Below, one piece after another: positions 17,192 to 26,397 of a stretch of DNA of 64,000 bases (the first letter of the stretch is position 1; every line of letters begins with the position of its first letter). The DNA comes from Mayfieldus sp963772265 (GTDB lineage Bacteria > Actinomycetota > Thermoleophilia > Solirubrobacterales > 70-9). Where the stretch lies: contig CAVYWS010000005.1 in NCBI GenBank assembly GCA_963772265.1, positions 1-64,000 on the forward strand, in the 5' to 3' direction. The translations under genes were made by a program, and so were the position numbers. Below the pieces are notes generated by a model that did not search any database, was not told the origin of the DNA, and saw nothing but the letters and a program-made list of their open reading frames with translations.

Positions 17192-18157
17192 TCAGAGAAC
17201 CGGGCTGCGGTAGCGCAGCGATCCCCAGATCAGCGCCGCCTCGCGAATGCCATCCGCAAGCCCATGTTTGGCGACCCCGACGGCAGCCGCCCGGGGCGAG
17301 CGCGCGCGCGTCGCGATGCCGCCCAGGTGAACGATGTATGGGAGCGCCAACAGGTAGGCGAGCCGGTTGCGCCGTCCCAGCGCCAGCGCCGTCAGGGCGC
17401 CGCAGGACCAGATCGAGCGCCGGCCCAGGAAGAGCCCCCCGATCAGGATCTCGCCGCGAAGCTCGGGCACCCTGGCCACCAGCCGGGGGAAGAAGCGGCT
17501 CTGCCACTGGTAGCGCAGGTGCCGGCCGTAGTCGGCCGGGATGACGAGGTGTCGCACGACGGCCCGCGGCTCGAAGACGGCACCTCCTCCGGCTCGGCGG
17601 ACCTGCCAGGCGAGCTCGGTGTCCTCACCCATGTGGGAGCCGGTGGCGTCGAACAGGTCGACCGGAAAGCCTCCCGCTGCGCGGAAGGCGTCGGTCGCAA
17701 AGAAGATGTTGCAGGACTCGAACAGCGGGCTCGGCCCATTGGTCGATATCGCGTGCGCGAAGGGCGGCGGGGGGGACCCGTCGGGTGTCGTGGTCGGGCC
17801 CTGCACGATCGCGGCACCGCCGCTGAGCCGGGCCAGGCCCGCTTCCAGCCACGGCGGCTCGGGGACGCAGTCGGCATCGACAAAGGCGACGAAGCGCGTC
17901 GCGGCCTGGTCGACCCCGATGTTTCGCTGCCTCCCGGGACCGCGCCCGTCGGTGCGGTGATAGGCGATTCGACCTGGCCAGCTGCGTGAATGCTCGACCA
18001 CAACGGCCTCGGTTTCGTCCTCGCCCGTGTCGACCACGTGGATCTCGAAGAGCTGCGGAGAGAGCGTTTGCCGTTTCAACCCCTCCAGGCAGGCTCCAAT
18101 CGTCTCCTCGGCGCGGTGGGAGGGGACGACGACGGCTATCTGCGGCCTTTCTGGCAT
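17192..18157 (-). CDS. GT2 family glycosyltransferase
   Basis: GT-A fold inverting glycosyltransferase of 321 residues. N-terminal nucleotide-binding part (IAVVVPSHRAEETIGACLEG), GRGPGRQRNIGVDQA, the metal-binding motif FVAFVDADCVPEP, and the acceptor segment GEDTELAWQVRRAGG (ED-like catalytic base). The C-terminus has hydrophobic stretches (RLAYLLALPYIVHLGGIA), consistent with membrane association. Closely resembles the protein at 29394-30347 in motif order. Divergent from the GT4 gene at 18181, with only 23 bases between starts. Sugar specificity unknown. Confidence 0.88.
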   Translation of the reverse strand: MPERPQIAVVVPSHRAEETIGACLEGLKRQTLSPQLFEIHVVDTGEDETEAVVVEHSRSWPGRIAYHRTDGRGPGRQRNIGVDQAATRFVAFVDADCVPEPPWLEAGLARLSGGAAIVQGPTTTPDGSPPPPFAHAISTNGPSPLFESCNIFFATDAFRAAGGFPVDLFDATGSHMGEDTELAWQVRRAGGGAVFEPRAVVRHLVIPADYGRHLRYQWQSRFFPRLVARVPELRGEILIGGLFLGRRSIWSCGALTALALGRRNRLAYLLALPYIVHLGGIATRARSPRAAAVGVAKHGLADGIREAALIWGSLRYRSPVL

Positions 18158-18180
18158 TGGGCTGTGATTATTCCGGCGCC

Positions 18181-19326
18181 ATGTACGGCGATGCGAAGGA
18201 TGCGAGATCGGACCGGATACGGGTCGCTCTCGTTCATCCGACTTACTGGCCGGAGGTGAGGCGGGGGAGCGAGCGCTTCATCCACGACCTGGCAGCCGAC
18301 CTGTCCCGGCGCGGCCACGAGGTGTCGGTCCTGACCGGCCACAGGGCCCGTCGTTCGCGTGCGGTGGAGGACGGGTTCGAGGTGATCCGGGGCTGGCGTC
18401 CTCCGACCCGCCTGCGCCCGGCCGGATTCGAGGCCTATACCGAGCACGCTCCCTTGGCGCTGCTTGCCGCCGCCCGGCGCCGCTTCGACCTCGTCCACGC
18501 GCTGCACACGCCCGACGCCTGGGCCGTTTCCTGGTGGACGCGGGCGACCGGGAGGCCCCTGGTCCTGTCGCTGATGGGATATCCGGACCGGTGCAGCCTC
18601 GATGCGTTTCGCGGCCGCCGCCGGATGCTCGCGCAGGCCGCCAGGCGAGCCGGGGCCGTGCACTGCTTGAGTGTGGCCGCGGCCGAGGCGCTGCGCACGG
18701 AGGCCGGGATCGAGGCGACGGTCATCAACCCGGGTACCGAAACCTCCGACTTCGCGGTCGACGTTTCGCGCGCCTCGGCGCCGACGGTCTTTTGCGCGGC
18801 GAGTCCAAGCGACGAGCGCAAACGCGTGCCACTGCTGGTCGAGGCGTTCCGGCGCCTGCGCGCGCACCGGCCCGACGCTCGCCTTCTGATCGACGCCGGC
18901 CAGTCGGCCGCCGAGCACGAGAGCCTGCGCTCCGACGGGGTGGAGCTGATCGATGCCCGCGCCAACGGCCTGGAGACCCACTACGCCAGCTCCTGGGTGA
19001 CCGTGCTGCCATCCGAGCGCGAGGCCTTCGGATTGGTCCTGGTCGAGTCGCTGGCGGCGGGGACGCCGGCGGTCGGGATCAGGGACGGCGGGGTCGCCGA
19101 GATCCTCGACGAGCCCCGGGTCGGCGTCCTGGCCGATAAGGCTGATCCCGATGCATTGGCCGAGGCGATCGAGCGCGGTCTGAACCTCAGCCGGGAGGAC
19201 GGCGTTCGGGCGCATTGCCGCGCCCACGCGGAGCGCTGGGACTGGCGCAATGTGGGCCCCAGGTTCGAGACCCTGTACCGGGAGGCGATCGAGGCGGCGG
19301 AACGCCAACGGAGCCAGGGACAATGA
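18181..19326 (+). CDS. GT4 family glycosyltransferase
   Basis: GT-B glycosyltransferase of 381 residues. N-terminus RVALVHPTYWPEVRRGSERF, then HALHTPDAWAVSWW. Donor domain TVFCAASPSDERKRVPLLVE, ARLLIDAGQ, and the EX7E region VLPSEREAFGLVLVESLAAG. The start at ATG 18181 fits conserved length; the open frame extends further up but would overlap the divergent GT2 gene. It ends in an ATGA overlap with the next GT4 gene, so the pair is translationally coupled. Likely adds one residue of the repeat unit. Confidence 0.86.
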   Translation: MYGDAKDARSDRIRVALVHPTYWPEVRRGSERFIHDLAADLSRRGHEVSVLTGHRARRSRAVEDGFEVIRGWRPPTRLRPAGFEAYTEHAPLALLAAARRRFDLVHALHTPDAWAVSWWTRATGRPLVLSLMGYPDRCSLDAFRGRRRMLAQAARRAGAVHCLSVAAAEALRTEAGIEATVINPGTETSDFAVDVSRASAPTVFCAASPSDERKRVPLLVEAFRRLRAHRPDARLLIDAGQSAAEHESLRSDGVELIDARANGLETHYASSWVTVLPSEREAFGLVLVESLAAGTPAVGIRDGGVAEILDEPRVGVLADKADPDALAEAIERGLNLSREDGVRAHCRAHAERWDWRNVGPRFETLYREAIEAAERQRSQGQ

Positions 19327-20498
19327 AGGTCCTCTACCTGAACCACACCGGACTGATGAGCGGCGGCGAGCGATCGCTGCTTGAGCTGCTCGCGGTCCTG
19401 CCGGACGACATCTCCGCTGTGGTCGGCTGCCCGGAGGGACCGTTCGCAGCCGCCGTCCGCGAGGCGGGCGTTCGGACGGCAACGGTGCCCGCGGCGGAGG
19501 CGAGCCTGAGGCTTGCGCCCCTTCAGACGCCGCGGGCGCTCGCCGGACTGGCTCGCTCGGCGCTGGCGGCCGGGCGACTGGCGCGCCGCGAGCAGGTCGA
19601 CCTCGTGCACGCCAACTCGGTTCGCGCCGGGTTGGTGGCGACGCTCGCCCGGCGATTCGGCGCGCCCCCCGCGGTTGTCTACGTGCACGACTGCCTGCCC
19701 TCCTCGCCTCCCGCCAACCTGACTCGGCGTTCGCTGCTCTCCGGCTCGGCCGCCGTGGTCGCCAACTCGCATTACACGGCCCGCAACTTCGCCGGGACCA
19801 GCGCGGCCCAGGTCCGGACGATCTACTACGGGATGGTCGGCGCCGACGGCGAGCTTGTGTCGCGCAACGGGGCCCTCCCGTCGGACCGGACCCAGCTTCG
19901 GGACGAGCTCGGGCTGGGCCCTGGCGCCTTGATCGGCCTCGTCGCCCAGATCACTCCCTGGAAGGGCCAGGACACCGCGATCGAGGCCCTGGACCTGGTG
20001 CGACGCGATCATCCCGGCGCCCGGCTGCTGTTGATCGGAGAAGCCAAGTTTCTCTCCAAGGGAACCCGCTATGACAATTCCACCTACCTGTCCGACCTGC
20101 ATCGCCTGGTCACCGATCGTGGCCTGACGGGAAGCGTCGACTTCCTCGGCGAGCGCTCGGATGCCCTGCGGCTGATGGCCGCGCTCGACTTGCTCGTCGC
20201 GCCCTCATGGGAGGAGCCCTTTGGGCGGACGATCGTCGAGGCGATGGCGCTCGGGACGCCGGTGATCGCGACCGCGACCGGCGGCCCGGCGGAGATCATC
20301 GAGGACGGAGTCAGCGGTCGCCTCGTCGCGCCCCGGGACCCGCAGGCTCTGGCGGACGCGGTGCTGGAGCTGCTCGGCAGCTCCGAGACTCGCACGCGCA
20401 TGGCCGAGGCCGGCAGGACCGCGGCGCGTCGCTTCGGCCTCGACGAGTACGTGAGCGGCATCGCCTCGGTCTACAACGAGGCCCTGTGCAGCTCCTGA
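19323..20498 (+). CDS. GT4 family glycosyltransferase
   Basis: GT-B glycosyltransferase of 391 residues. N-terminus MKVLYLNHTGLMSGGERSLL, HANSVRAGLVATLARRFG, VVYVHDCLP. Donor domain with GLVAQITPWKGQDTAIEAL, ARLLLIGEAKFLSKG, and VAPSWEEPFGRTIVEAMALG containing the EX7E motif. Its ATG overlaps the upstream TGA. A gap of about 130 bases follows before the Wzz/kinase gene. Specificity unknown. Confidence 0.88.
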   Translation: MKVLYLNHTGLMSGGERSLLELLAVLPDDISAVVGCPEGPFAAAVREAGVRTATVPAAEASLRLAPLQTPRALAGLARSALAAGRLARREQVDLVHANSVRAGLVATLARRFGAPPAVVYVHDCLPSSPPANLTRRSLLSGSAAVVANSHYTARNFAGTSAAQVRTIYYGMVGADGELVSRNGALPSDRTQLRDELGLGPGALIGLVAQITPWKGQDTAIEALDLVRRDHPGARLLLIGEAKFLSKGTRYDNSTYLSDLHRLVTDRGLTGSVDFLGERSDALRLMAALDLLVAPSWEEPFGRTIVEAMALGTPVIATATGGPAEIIEDGVSGRLVAPRDPQALADAVLELLGSSETRTRMAEAGRTAARRFGLDEYVSGIASVYNEALCSS

Positions 20499-20630
20499 TC
20501 GGCTGGCTGGGCCTGGCCCCGCTCCAGGCACGGAACCGGCGGATCGCCGCTGGACCCTTGCTACCTTAGCCACCGCCGGGCAGGGGCCGCTTGAACCGAC
20601 TGTTTGCGCGCCCTGCGATGGAAATGGCCA

Positions 20631-22199
20631 ATGCCTGAGGACGATCGCCAGCTCACCGACGCGCCGCGCTACGCGACGCTGCCCGATTACACGCGGGTGT
20701 TTCGCGAGCGCTGGCGGCTTATCGCCGCGTTCGCGGCGGTCTTCGCCGCAATCGCGTTCGCCTATTCGGCCGCCCAGCCGAAGACCTATGAGGCCAAGAC
20801 GACCCTCAACGCCCGCCAGCAGGCGGCGGATCTCTCGATCCTCGGGGGCACGAGCGGCCCCGCGGTGGCCCCGCAGGCGCTCACCGCGCAGCTGGCGACG
20901 ATGGCCGACCGCGACTCGATCGCCGCCCGGGTCAAGCGGGCCCTGGATACGCCGCTGTCCGTCAGCCAGGTCGCGGCGCGGGTCTCGTCGAGCATCGACG
21001 TGCAGACCAATCTCGTCGTCCTCGACGCCCGCGACGAGGACCCCGACTTTGCCGCGAGGCTTGCCAACGAGTACGGCACGCAGGTCAAGGACGAGGCGGT
21101 GCGCTCCGAGCGCCACCAGATCGACGGAGCCCTGAACCTGGTTCGGCGCCAGCTTAAGAACGCAAAGGAGCAGGCTGTCGTCCCTGGCGCCTCCGACGAG
21201 GTGACGATTCTCCAGGAGCGCTTCAACCGGCTGCAGGCGCTGAAGAAGATCAGCGAGCCGGTCGAGATCGTGACCAAGGCCGGGCCCCCGACGTCCCCTG
21301 TCTCGCCGCGACCGAAACGGAACACCGTCCTGGGGCTGCTGGCCGGGCTGTTCCTCGGCATCATCGCCGCCTTCGCGCGGGATGCATTCGACACCCGCCT
21401 CAAGGCGCCGCGCGAGATCGAGGAGCACTTCGGCCTGACCCGGATAGGCCAGCTCAGCGAGCTGGCCCTGGGGCGAACCATTCTCAGCAACAACGGCAGG
21501 CGCCAGCTCGACCCGGCCGACCTCGAGGCGGCGCGGATCATGCGCACCAACCTCGATTTCCTGGGAGGCAGCAAGCCGCTTCGCTCCCTGGTTGTGACGA
21601 GTCCGCTGCCGGGTGAGGGGAAGTCCACCGTCGCGATCTCCCTCGCCTGGGCGTCGGTGATGTCCGGCAAGCTCACCCTGCTGATCGAGTGCGACCTGCG
21701 CCAGCCTGTACTCGCCCAGCGTCTCGGGTTGCGCCCGGCTCCGGGGCTCACCGACGTGCTCCTCTCCAACGCCGGCCCGCCCGAGGTCCTGCAGATGGTC
21801 GACTTGGGAGGAGCGAACCCGGCGACTGGCGGAGTGTCCGGTGCCGGCCACCTCATCTGCATCACCGCCGGGACACAGGTCGCCAACCCCGCCGAGCTGC
21901 TGGGCTCTGACAAGTTCTCCGACCTGCTCGGAGAGGTGACTGCGGCCTACGACCTTGTCGTCCTCGACACAAGCCCGATGCTCTCGGTAGTCGACACCCG
22001 CGAACTGCTGCCGCGCGCCGATGCCGTTGTCGTCTGCGCGCGCTCCTACCAAACCACCAGGGATCAGGCGCGAGCCACTCGCGACGCCCTCGATCAGGTG
22101 TCGGCTCCGCTCGCCGGGCTCGTCGTCACGGGCGTCAGGTTCAACGACGACGAGTACTACGGCTACTACTACCGATATGCCGGCTCGAGCAAGAGCTAG
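20631..22199 (+). CDS. Wzz-type chain-length regulator fused to BY-kinase
   Basis: Polysaccharide co-polymerase and tyrosine autokinase that controls chain length and export of the polymer. Wzz part: first helix (about residues 28-48), external domain rich in RQQAADLSILGG and RLANEYGTQVKDEAVRS, second helix (NTVLGLLAGLFLGIIAAF, about 226-246). Kinase part: Walker A SPLPGEGKSTVAISLA (about 323-338), Walker A' LIECDLRQP, Walker B DLVVLDTSP. The C-terminal tyrosine cluster EYYGYYYRY is the expected autophosphorylation site. About 522 residues in one polypeptide, the Gram-negative-like arrangement. ATG 20631 is chosen; an upstream in-frame start at 20604 is possible. Confidence 0.92.
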   Translation: MPEDDRQLTDAPRYATLPDYTRVFRERWRLIAAFAAVFAAIAFAYSAAQPKTYEAKTTLNARQQAADLSILGGTSGPAVAPQALTAQLATMADRDSIAARVKRALDTPLSVSQVAARVSSSIDVQTNLVVLDARDEDPDFAARLANEYGTQVKDEAVRSERHQIDGALNLVRRQLKNAKEQAVVPGASDEVTILQERFNRLQALKKISEPVEIVTKAGPPTSPVSPRPKRNTVLGLLAGLFLGIIAAFARDAFDTRLKAPREIEEHFGLTRIGQLSELALGRTILSNNGRRQLDPADLEAARIMRTNLDFLGGSKPLRSLVVTSPLPGEGKSTVAISLAWASVMSGKLTLLIECDLRQPVLAQRLGLRPAPGLTDVLLSNAGPPEVLQMVDLGGANPATGGVSGAGHLICITAGTQVANPAELLGSDKFSDLLGEVTAAYDLVVLDTSPMLSVVDTRELLPRADAVVVCARSYQTTRDQARATRDALDQVSAPLAGLVVTGVRFNDDEYYGYYYRYAGSSKS

Positions 22200-23785
22200 C
22201 GGGCGGCTCGGGCGCGGACCCGGAAGCCAATCCGCTTCGAGGTCCGGCTGGCCCCCGCCGTAGCCGTGACCCTGACCCTGACCCTGACCCGGACGGTGCC
22301 GGTGGAAGCCCTGCTCAGCAGGCGCAGAGCGCTCGCCCTGTGCAGCGGCATCGCGATCCGGGCGAAGCGGCCGGCATGCACGCTGGCCCGCGCGGTGCGC
22401 AACCGGAACCGCGCTTCGGTGCTTCGGGCGGAGATCCGCAGGATTCCCTTCGCCACCGCGATGCAGTCGCGGCTGCACCGGGCGCGGACCACGACGCCGC
22501 GTCCGCCGGCGATGGCCTTCTTCCTTGGCGCCCTGACACGCAACCGCAGCGGCGTCATCACTCTCGGCGGAGTCGGTGCCGGGCCTCCGCCGGGTGGCGC
22601 CGCCAGGGGCGGAATCCCGCCCGACGCCGCCCGGGCCAGGGCGGAATAGGCGGGCTTTTCGGTGAACCCGGAGGTCGAGTCTCCGTCCAGCAGCGCGTAT
22701 CCCTTCTGCGAATCGCCGTTGTCCTGGCTCGGCTCGGTCAGCGTGTGGATGAAGAAGGCATTGACGTCTTCCTGGGTCGGAATCCAGGCGAAGAAATCGG
22801 CCAGCACACCGGCCTGCTGATCCTCGGGGACCGTGAGGGCCGTTCCGGGTGTCGTCGTGACGCCGACCTCGGTGAGCCAGATCGGGAGCTGGACCCCGGC
22901 ACCGGCCAGCGCCGCCCGGATCTGGTCGATGGTGGGCTCGAAGAGGGTGTGGTCGAGGCGAGAGCTGGGGGAGATCGGATAGTCGTGCTCGCTGACTCCG
23001 TCCATGTGGCTCGCGGCCCCGTCCTGGAGCATCGATGTGAGAAACGACCGGGCCGATATCTGCCCGTTCGAGAGGCTGCGCTGGGCGTTGGCGAGAGCAC
23101 CGCCGATCACCGGCATCGAGGGGTCGACTCCCTTGATCGCGTCGTATGCGGTGGCGAGCATCTGCGTGTAATAGGCCGGGTCCGGCTTGATGTTCGCAAG
23201 CCCGCGACCCCAGAAGTCGACGTTGTTGGGCTCGTTCCAGACCTCGATGCCGACCGCCTGCGGGTAGCGCCGAGCAACCTCGGCGCAGAACGCCGCCCAG
23301 TCGTCAAGATGGTCGGGCGCGGGGGGGATCCCGCGGCCGAAGTCCGACGGCACCCCGGAGGGCTGGGCCCAGGACGGCGAGTTGATCACCACGATCAGCG
23401 GCCTTATCCCGTGATCGAGGTCGACGGTGTACATCTCGTCCCAGTCGGAGAAGTCGTAGCGGTGAATGTCGAGGAGCGGTACCGGAGCGTTGCGCTCGAC
23501 CGAGTTCCAGGGAATGGTCCAGCGATGCGCCTCGGCGCCCAGGCCCTGAAGCCAATCGCCGATCTGCTCCTTGGTCGGGGCGCCGGTGGGCCGCCGCCAT
23601 GAATTGGGCTCGTGGATCCCGTAGATCGTCGAGCCGGCGGCGCTCTGCGGCGAGTCGGCTGCGGGCTCGGCCGCGCCTGCCGCGGCCACGGGGCAGCCCA
23701 GCGCCGCGAGCGCCGCAAGAACTGCGACTGCATTTCTGATCACGCCGCTGCGCCGCCTCACCGCATCGCCTCCGGGACGGTGCAT
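22196..23785 (-). CDS. Secreted clan GH-A glycoside hydrolase with C-terminal basic domain
   Basis: Paralogue of the glycosidase at 11939. Signal peptide (AVAVLAALAALGCPVAAAGA), then YGIHEPNSWRRP, IEVWNEPNNVDFWGRG (acid/base Glu), SEHDYPISPSSR, and IWLTEVGVTTTPG (nucleophile Glu). After about residue 415 comes a Pro-rich linker and a basic beta-rich domain (LRLRVRAPRKKAIAGGRGV) ending in an RVRVRVRV tract encoded by a 6-bp tandem repeat; it may bind acidic polysaccharide. The 3' end overlaps the kinase gene by 4 bases, tail to tail. Start uncertain: ATG 23785 or a GTG near 23743. It follows the second Wzy-like gene on the same strand. Confidence 0.82.
   Translation of the reverse strand: MHRPGGDAVRRRSGVIRNAVAVLAALAALGCPVAAAGAAEPAADSPQSAAGSTIYGIHEPNSWRRPTGAPTKEQIGDWLQGLGAEAHRWTIPWNSVERNAPVPLLDIHRYDFSDWDEMYTVDLDHGIRPLIVVINSPSWAQPSGVPSDFGRGIPPAPDHLDDWAAFCAEVARRYPQAVGIEVWNEPNNVDFWGRGLANIKPDPAYYTQMLATAYDAIKGVDPSMPVIGGALANAQRSLSNGQISARSFLTSMLQDGAASHMDGVSEHDYPISPSSRLDHTLFEPTIDQIRAALAGAGVQLPIWLTEVGVTTTPGTALTVPEDQQAGVLADFFAWIPTQEDVNAFFIHTLTEPSQDNGDSQKGYALLDGDSTSGFTEKPAYSALARAASGGIPPLAAPPGGGPAPTPPRVMTPLRLRVRAPRKKAIAGGRGVVVRARCSRDCIAVAKGILRISARSTEARFRLRTARASVHAGRFARIAMPLHRASALRLLSRASTGTVRVRVRVRVTATAGASRTSKRIGFRVRARAAR
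22266..22291. repeat. Hexanucleotide tandem repeat (CTGACC)n
   Basis: About four copies of CTGACC inside the second glycosidase gene; on the coding strand it encodes alternating Val-Arg. It may expand or contract by slippage in steps of two residues without breaking frame. Confidence 0.85.
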
Positions 23786-23834
23786 CGGCGCGAGTCGGGC
23801 AGGACTTGATGCCCGCTCGGCGGTTAGGCGAGGC

Positions 23835-25313
23835 TCAGGCGCGAATCCGGGAAGCGGTGCCCACGAAGCCGTTGACGGCCAGCCCCAGCAGCATCCAGAC
23901 CAGCAGCGCACTCCAGGACTCGAGAATGTTGCCGGTCATCAACGTCACCAGCCAGGCGATCAGGGCGCCTGCGCCCCCAATTCCCACCGCCGCACGCCGG
24001 GGATCCGATGTGACGACGCTGGACCGGGCGAGCATGTAGAGGATCAGCAGGGCGCTGGTCGCGAACAGGATCAGACCCGGATAGCCCTGCTGGATTCCCA
24101 GCTGCAGCCAGGAGTTGTCGATGTACTTGTTGTCGAGGCGGTAGACGTGAGAGAGCTGGCGCTGGGTGCTGCCGGCGGTGCCGAGGCCCTCGCCGAAGGG
24201 GTGGGAGTTGATCTCGGCCAGCGCCACGTCCCATTTCTCGGTCCGGCGCTGAAACGAGAAGTCGCTGCTCGGATCGAGGATCTTCTCGAAGCGGGAGGTG
24301 CTGGCCGACGAGCCCCCGAGGGTGAAGGCAAACGCGACTGCGCCGACGGCGGCCATCCCCGCGAGGCCAAACGCGGCGGTTCCGAGCCGGAAGTTGCGGA
24401 AGGCGGCGGCGCCCTGGAATATGACCGCGACGATCAGGATTCCCGCCGCGGCGCCTACCAGCGCCGTCCTCACCTCCGAGCCGATCAGGGCGACGAACAC
24501 CAGAGCCAGGGCGGCGCCCGATACCAGTCGCCATCGCCCCCGCAGCGAGAGCACGAGGGCGAACAGGAATGGGGCCATCACTCCACTCCATGCGCCGAGC
24601 TCGACCCGGTTCCCGAACGACCCGAAGAGCGCAAGGTCCCCTCCGACACCGGCGCTCCGCCGGGCAACCGCCTGCTCTGCGCCCGTCGGGCCGACAATCA
24701 GGCGAAACACCGCGTAGCCGCCGACGACCAGGCCGACGAGGGCGAATGCCTGCACGATCCGCCAGCGGGTTTCGGCGCCCCAGCTCGCGTAGGCGAAGGC
24801 GAAGAAGGCGATCGCGAGGGCCGGGGCGATCGCGAAGGCGCGGGCGCCGATCTGAGGCGTCTCCGCAAATGGGATCTCCAGGACGGTGAAGACCAGATAG
24901 GCGCCGAGCGCCGCGATTCCCGGCCAAATGGAAACCGCGCCCTGCCGGGAGCGGGTCAAGAAGCCAATTCCTGTCGCGGCCACGAGCCCGAGCATGAGCA
25001 GCCATACCACCGGCTTGATCGGGAAAAGGCCGTAGTTCGCGTCGAGGGTGCCGGAGAAGGCCATCAGGAGCAGGATCGCGACGACCGTCTTGACCGGATG
25101 GCGCGACGCAAGCCAGCCGCTGGCGGCGATCGCCGGAACTCCCAGGGCGATCACGGAGAAGCCCGAGTCGAGGCCGTTGCCGCCCCTGGCCCCGAGCGCA
25201 TAGGCGAACGCGAGCACGGCGCTGGCGCCGAGGGCAAGCATCGCCGCCCCCAGCGCGGCCCTGCTCTGTGGCTGCAATCGCACGCCCCTTGAGGGGGCGG
25301 GTCTGGCGCCCAT
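23835..25313 (-). CDS. O-antigen ligase/polymerase (Wzy) family membrane protein
   Basis: Second Wzy/WaaL-superfamily protein of the locus, 492 residues with about twelve helices. The large external loop contains SQRQ-type sequence (GEGLGTAGSTQRQLSHVYRL) and DNSWLQLGIQQGYPGLIL, the usual Wzy-C signature. Lacks the TPR tail of the protein at 13161. The ATG at 25313 has TATCCT 8 nt upstream. Followed by a secreted glycosidase gene on the same strand, repeating the pairing at 11.9-15.2 kb. Probable role: polymerisation of lipid-linked repeats or ligation to an acceptor. Confidence 0.82.
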   Translation of the reverse strand: MGARPAPSRGVRLQPQSRAALGAAMLALGASAVLAFAYALGARGGNGLDSGFSVIALGVPAIAASGWLASRHPVKTVVAILLLMAFSGTLDANYGLFPIKPVVWLLMLGLVAATGIGFLTRSRQGAVSIWPGIAALGAYLVFTVLEIPFAETPQIGARAFAIAPALAIAFFAFAYASWGAETRWRIVQAFALVGLVVGGYAVFRLIVGPTGAEQAVARRSAGVGGDLALFGSFGNRVELGAWSGVMAPFLFALVLSLRGRWRLVSGAALALVFVALIGSEVRTALVGAAAGILIVAVIFQGAAAFRNFRLGTAAFGLAGMAAVGAVAFAFTLGGSSASTSRFEKILDPSSDFSFQRRTEKWDVALAEINSHPFGEGLGTAGSTQRQLSHVYRLDNKYIDNSWLQLGIQQGYPGLILFATSALLILYMLARSSVVTSDPRRAAVGIGGAGALIAWLVTLMTGNILESWSALLVWMLLGLAVNGFVGTASRIRA

Positions 25314-25321
25314 CCGCGCGA

Positions 25322-25327
25322 AGGATA
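25322..25327 (-). promoter_or_regulatory. -10 element for a leaderless Wzy-like transcript
   Basis: TATCCT on the minus strand, 8 nt before the ATG at 25313; identical in sequence and spacing to the element before the SDR gene at 8900. Confidence 0.45.
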
Positions 25328-25383
25328 GGTGGCTCGCGTCGAATCGCGCGCTGGTTGAATTCGGGTCGGGTACCGGTTCGACA

Positions 25384-26397
25384 ATGCCCGCGAAGCCTGA
25401 AATCTCGATCGTCCTGCCGACGCACCGGCGCCTCGACGCGCTTGCGCTGACGCTGGAATCGCTGGCCGTCCAGGACCTGCCGGGGCCGGTGGAGCTGATC
25501 ATCGTGTGCAGCGGGCCGCGCGCCTCGCAGATGAGCCCTGAGGTGGAGAAGGTGGCCGCAGGCCACCCGATCCCGGTGCGGGTGCTGGAACGCACCTCGG
25601 GAGGAGCCGCGGGAGCGCGCAATGCCGGTGTCGACGCGGCGCAGGCCGACCTGATCCTCTTCCTCAACGAGGACACTCCGCCCGCTTCGCCGGGACTGGT
25701 CCGCGGCCACCTCGTAGCGCAGAGCGAGCGCGACGATCGCTGGCGTGGCGTCATGGGGCCGTGCGAATGGCATCCGGCTCTGGAGACGACTCCGGTCATG
25801 GAATGGCTCCAACGGACAGGCAAGAGCCACGACTACTCGGGACTTGAGCGCGAGGGCGGGCAGGGGTCGGTGCTCTACGCCAACAACCTCTCGATCCACC
25901 GCGAGGCGCTGGAGAGGGTGGGGGGCTTCGACGAGCGCTTCGCCGCCTATGGCTGGGCCGAATACGACCTCGGACTGCGCCTCGCCGACCGCGGCTTCGG
26001 GCTCGCTTTCCGGCCCGAGCTGCTCGTCTGGCACTACCACCGGCACACGCTCGCCGACTCGCTGCGTCGCATGGAGGCGGTCGGCAGAGCCGCCAACCTG
26101 CTCAACCGGCTGCACGCGGGCCGGCGGGGGTTGGTGACGCCGGCCCCGCGAGGGGGCAGGGCGGCGGCCGGGCGGGCGCTCGCGCCGCTGGCGCTACGGG
26201 CGCCGGTGCCCCGCCGCACGCCCCGCCCGCTCAGTGACCGTGCCTTTCGTGCCTTGCACTACGCGGTTCTGGCCCGTGGCTACTCCCGCCCGCAGCTCCC
26301 CGACGACCCCGCTCTGCGGGGCGGTCTGAACGGGCACGAGAACCGGCGTGAGCGGGCCGCCGGTGCGGCAACATCCTCCGCATCGAGATCGACGTAG
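25384..26397 (+). CDS. GT2 family glycosyltransferase
   Basis: GT-A glycosyltransferase of 337 residues: ISIVLPTHRRLDALALTLES, TSGGAAGARNAGVDAA, metal site LILFLNEDTPP (NED in place of DxD), acceptor segment GSVLYANNLSIHREALERVG, and AEYDLGLRLADRG. The C-terminal 60 residues are basic and may contact membrane. Divergent from the Wzy-like gene. Its tail overlaps the next GT2 reading frame. Sugar specificity unknown. Confidence 0.85.
   Translation: MPAKPEISIVLPTHRRLDALALTLESLAVQDLPGPVELIIVCSGPRASQMSPEVEKVAAGHPIPVRVLERTSGGAAGARNAGVDAAQADLILFLNEDTPPASPGLVRGHLVAQSERDDRWRGVMGPCEWHPALETTPVMEWLQRTGKSHDYSGLEREGGQGSVLYANNLSIHREALERVGGFDERFAAYGWAEYDLGLRLADRGFGLAFRPELLVWHYHRHTLADSLRRMEAVGRAANLLNRLHAGRRGLVTPAPRGGRAAAGRALAPLALRAPVPRRTPRPLSDRAFRALHYAVLARGYSRPQLPDDPALRGGLNGHENRRERAAGAATSSASRST

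Noticed and set aside
22266..22291. CTGACC repeats as CRISPR or telomere-like array
   Set aside because: Contiguous 6-bp units without spacers, in frame inside a glycosidase gene.
20205..22478. A 757-residue open frame antisense to the Wzz/kinase gene
   Set aside because: Composition and lack of motifs match an antisense shadow of a high-GC gene; the plus strand carries a complete BY-kinase.
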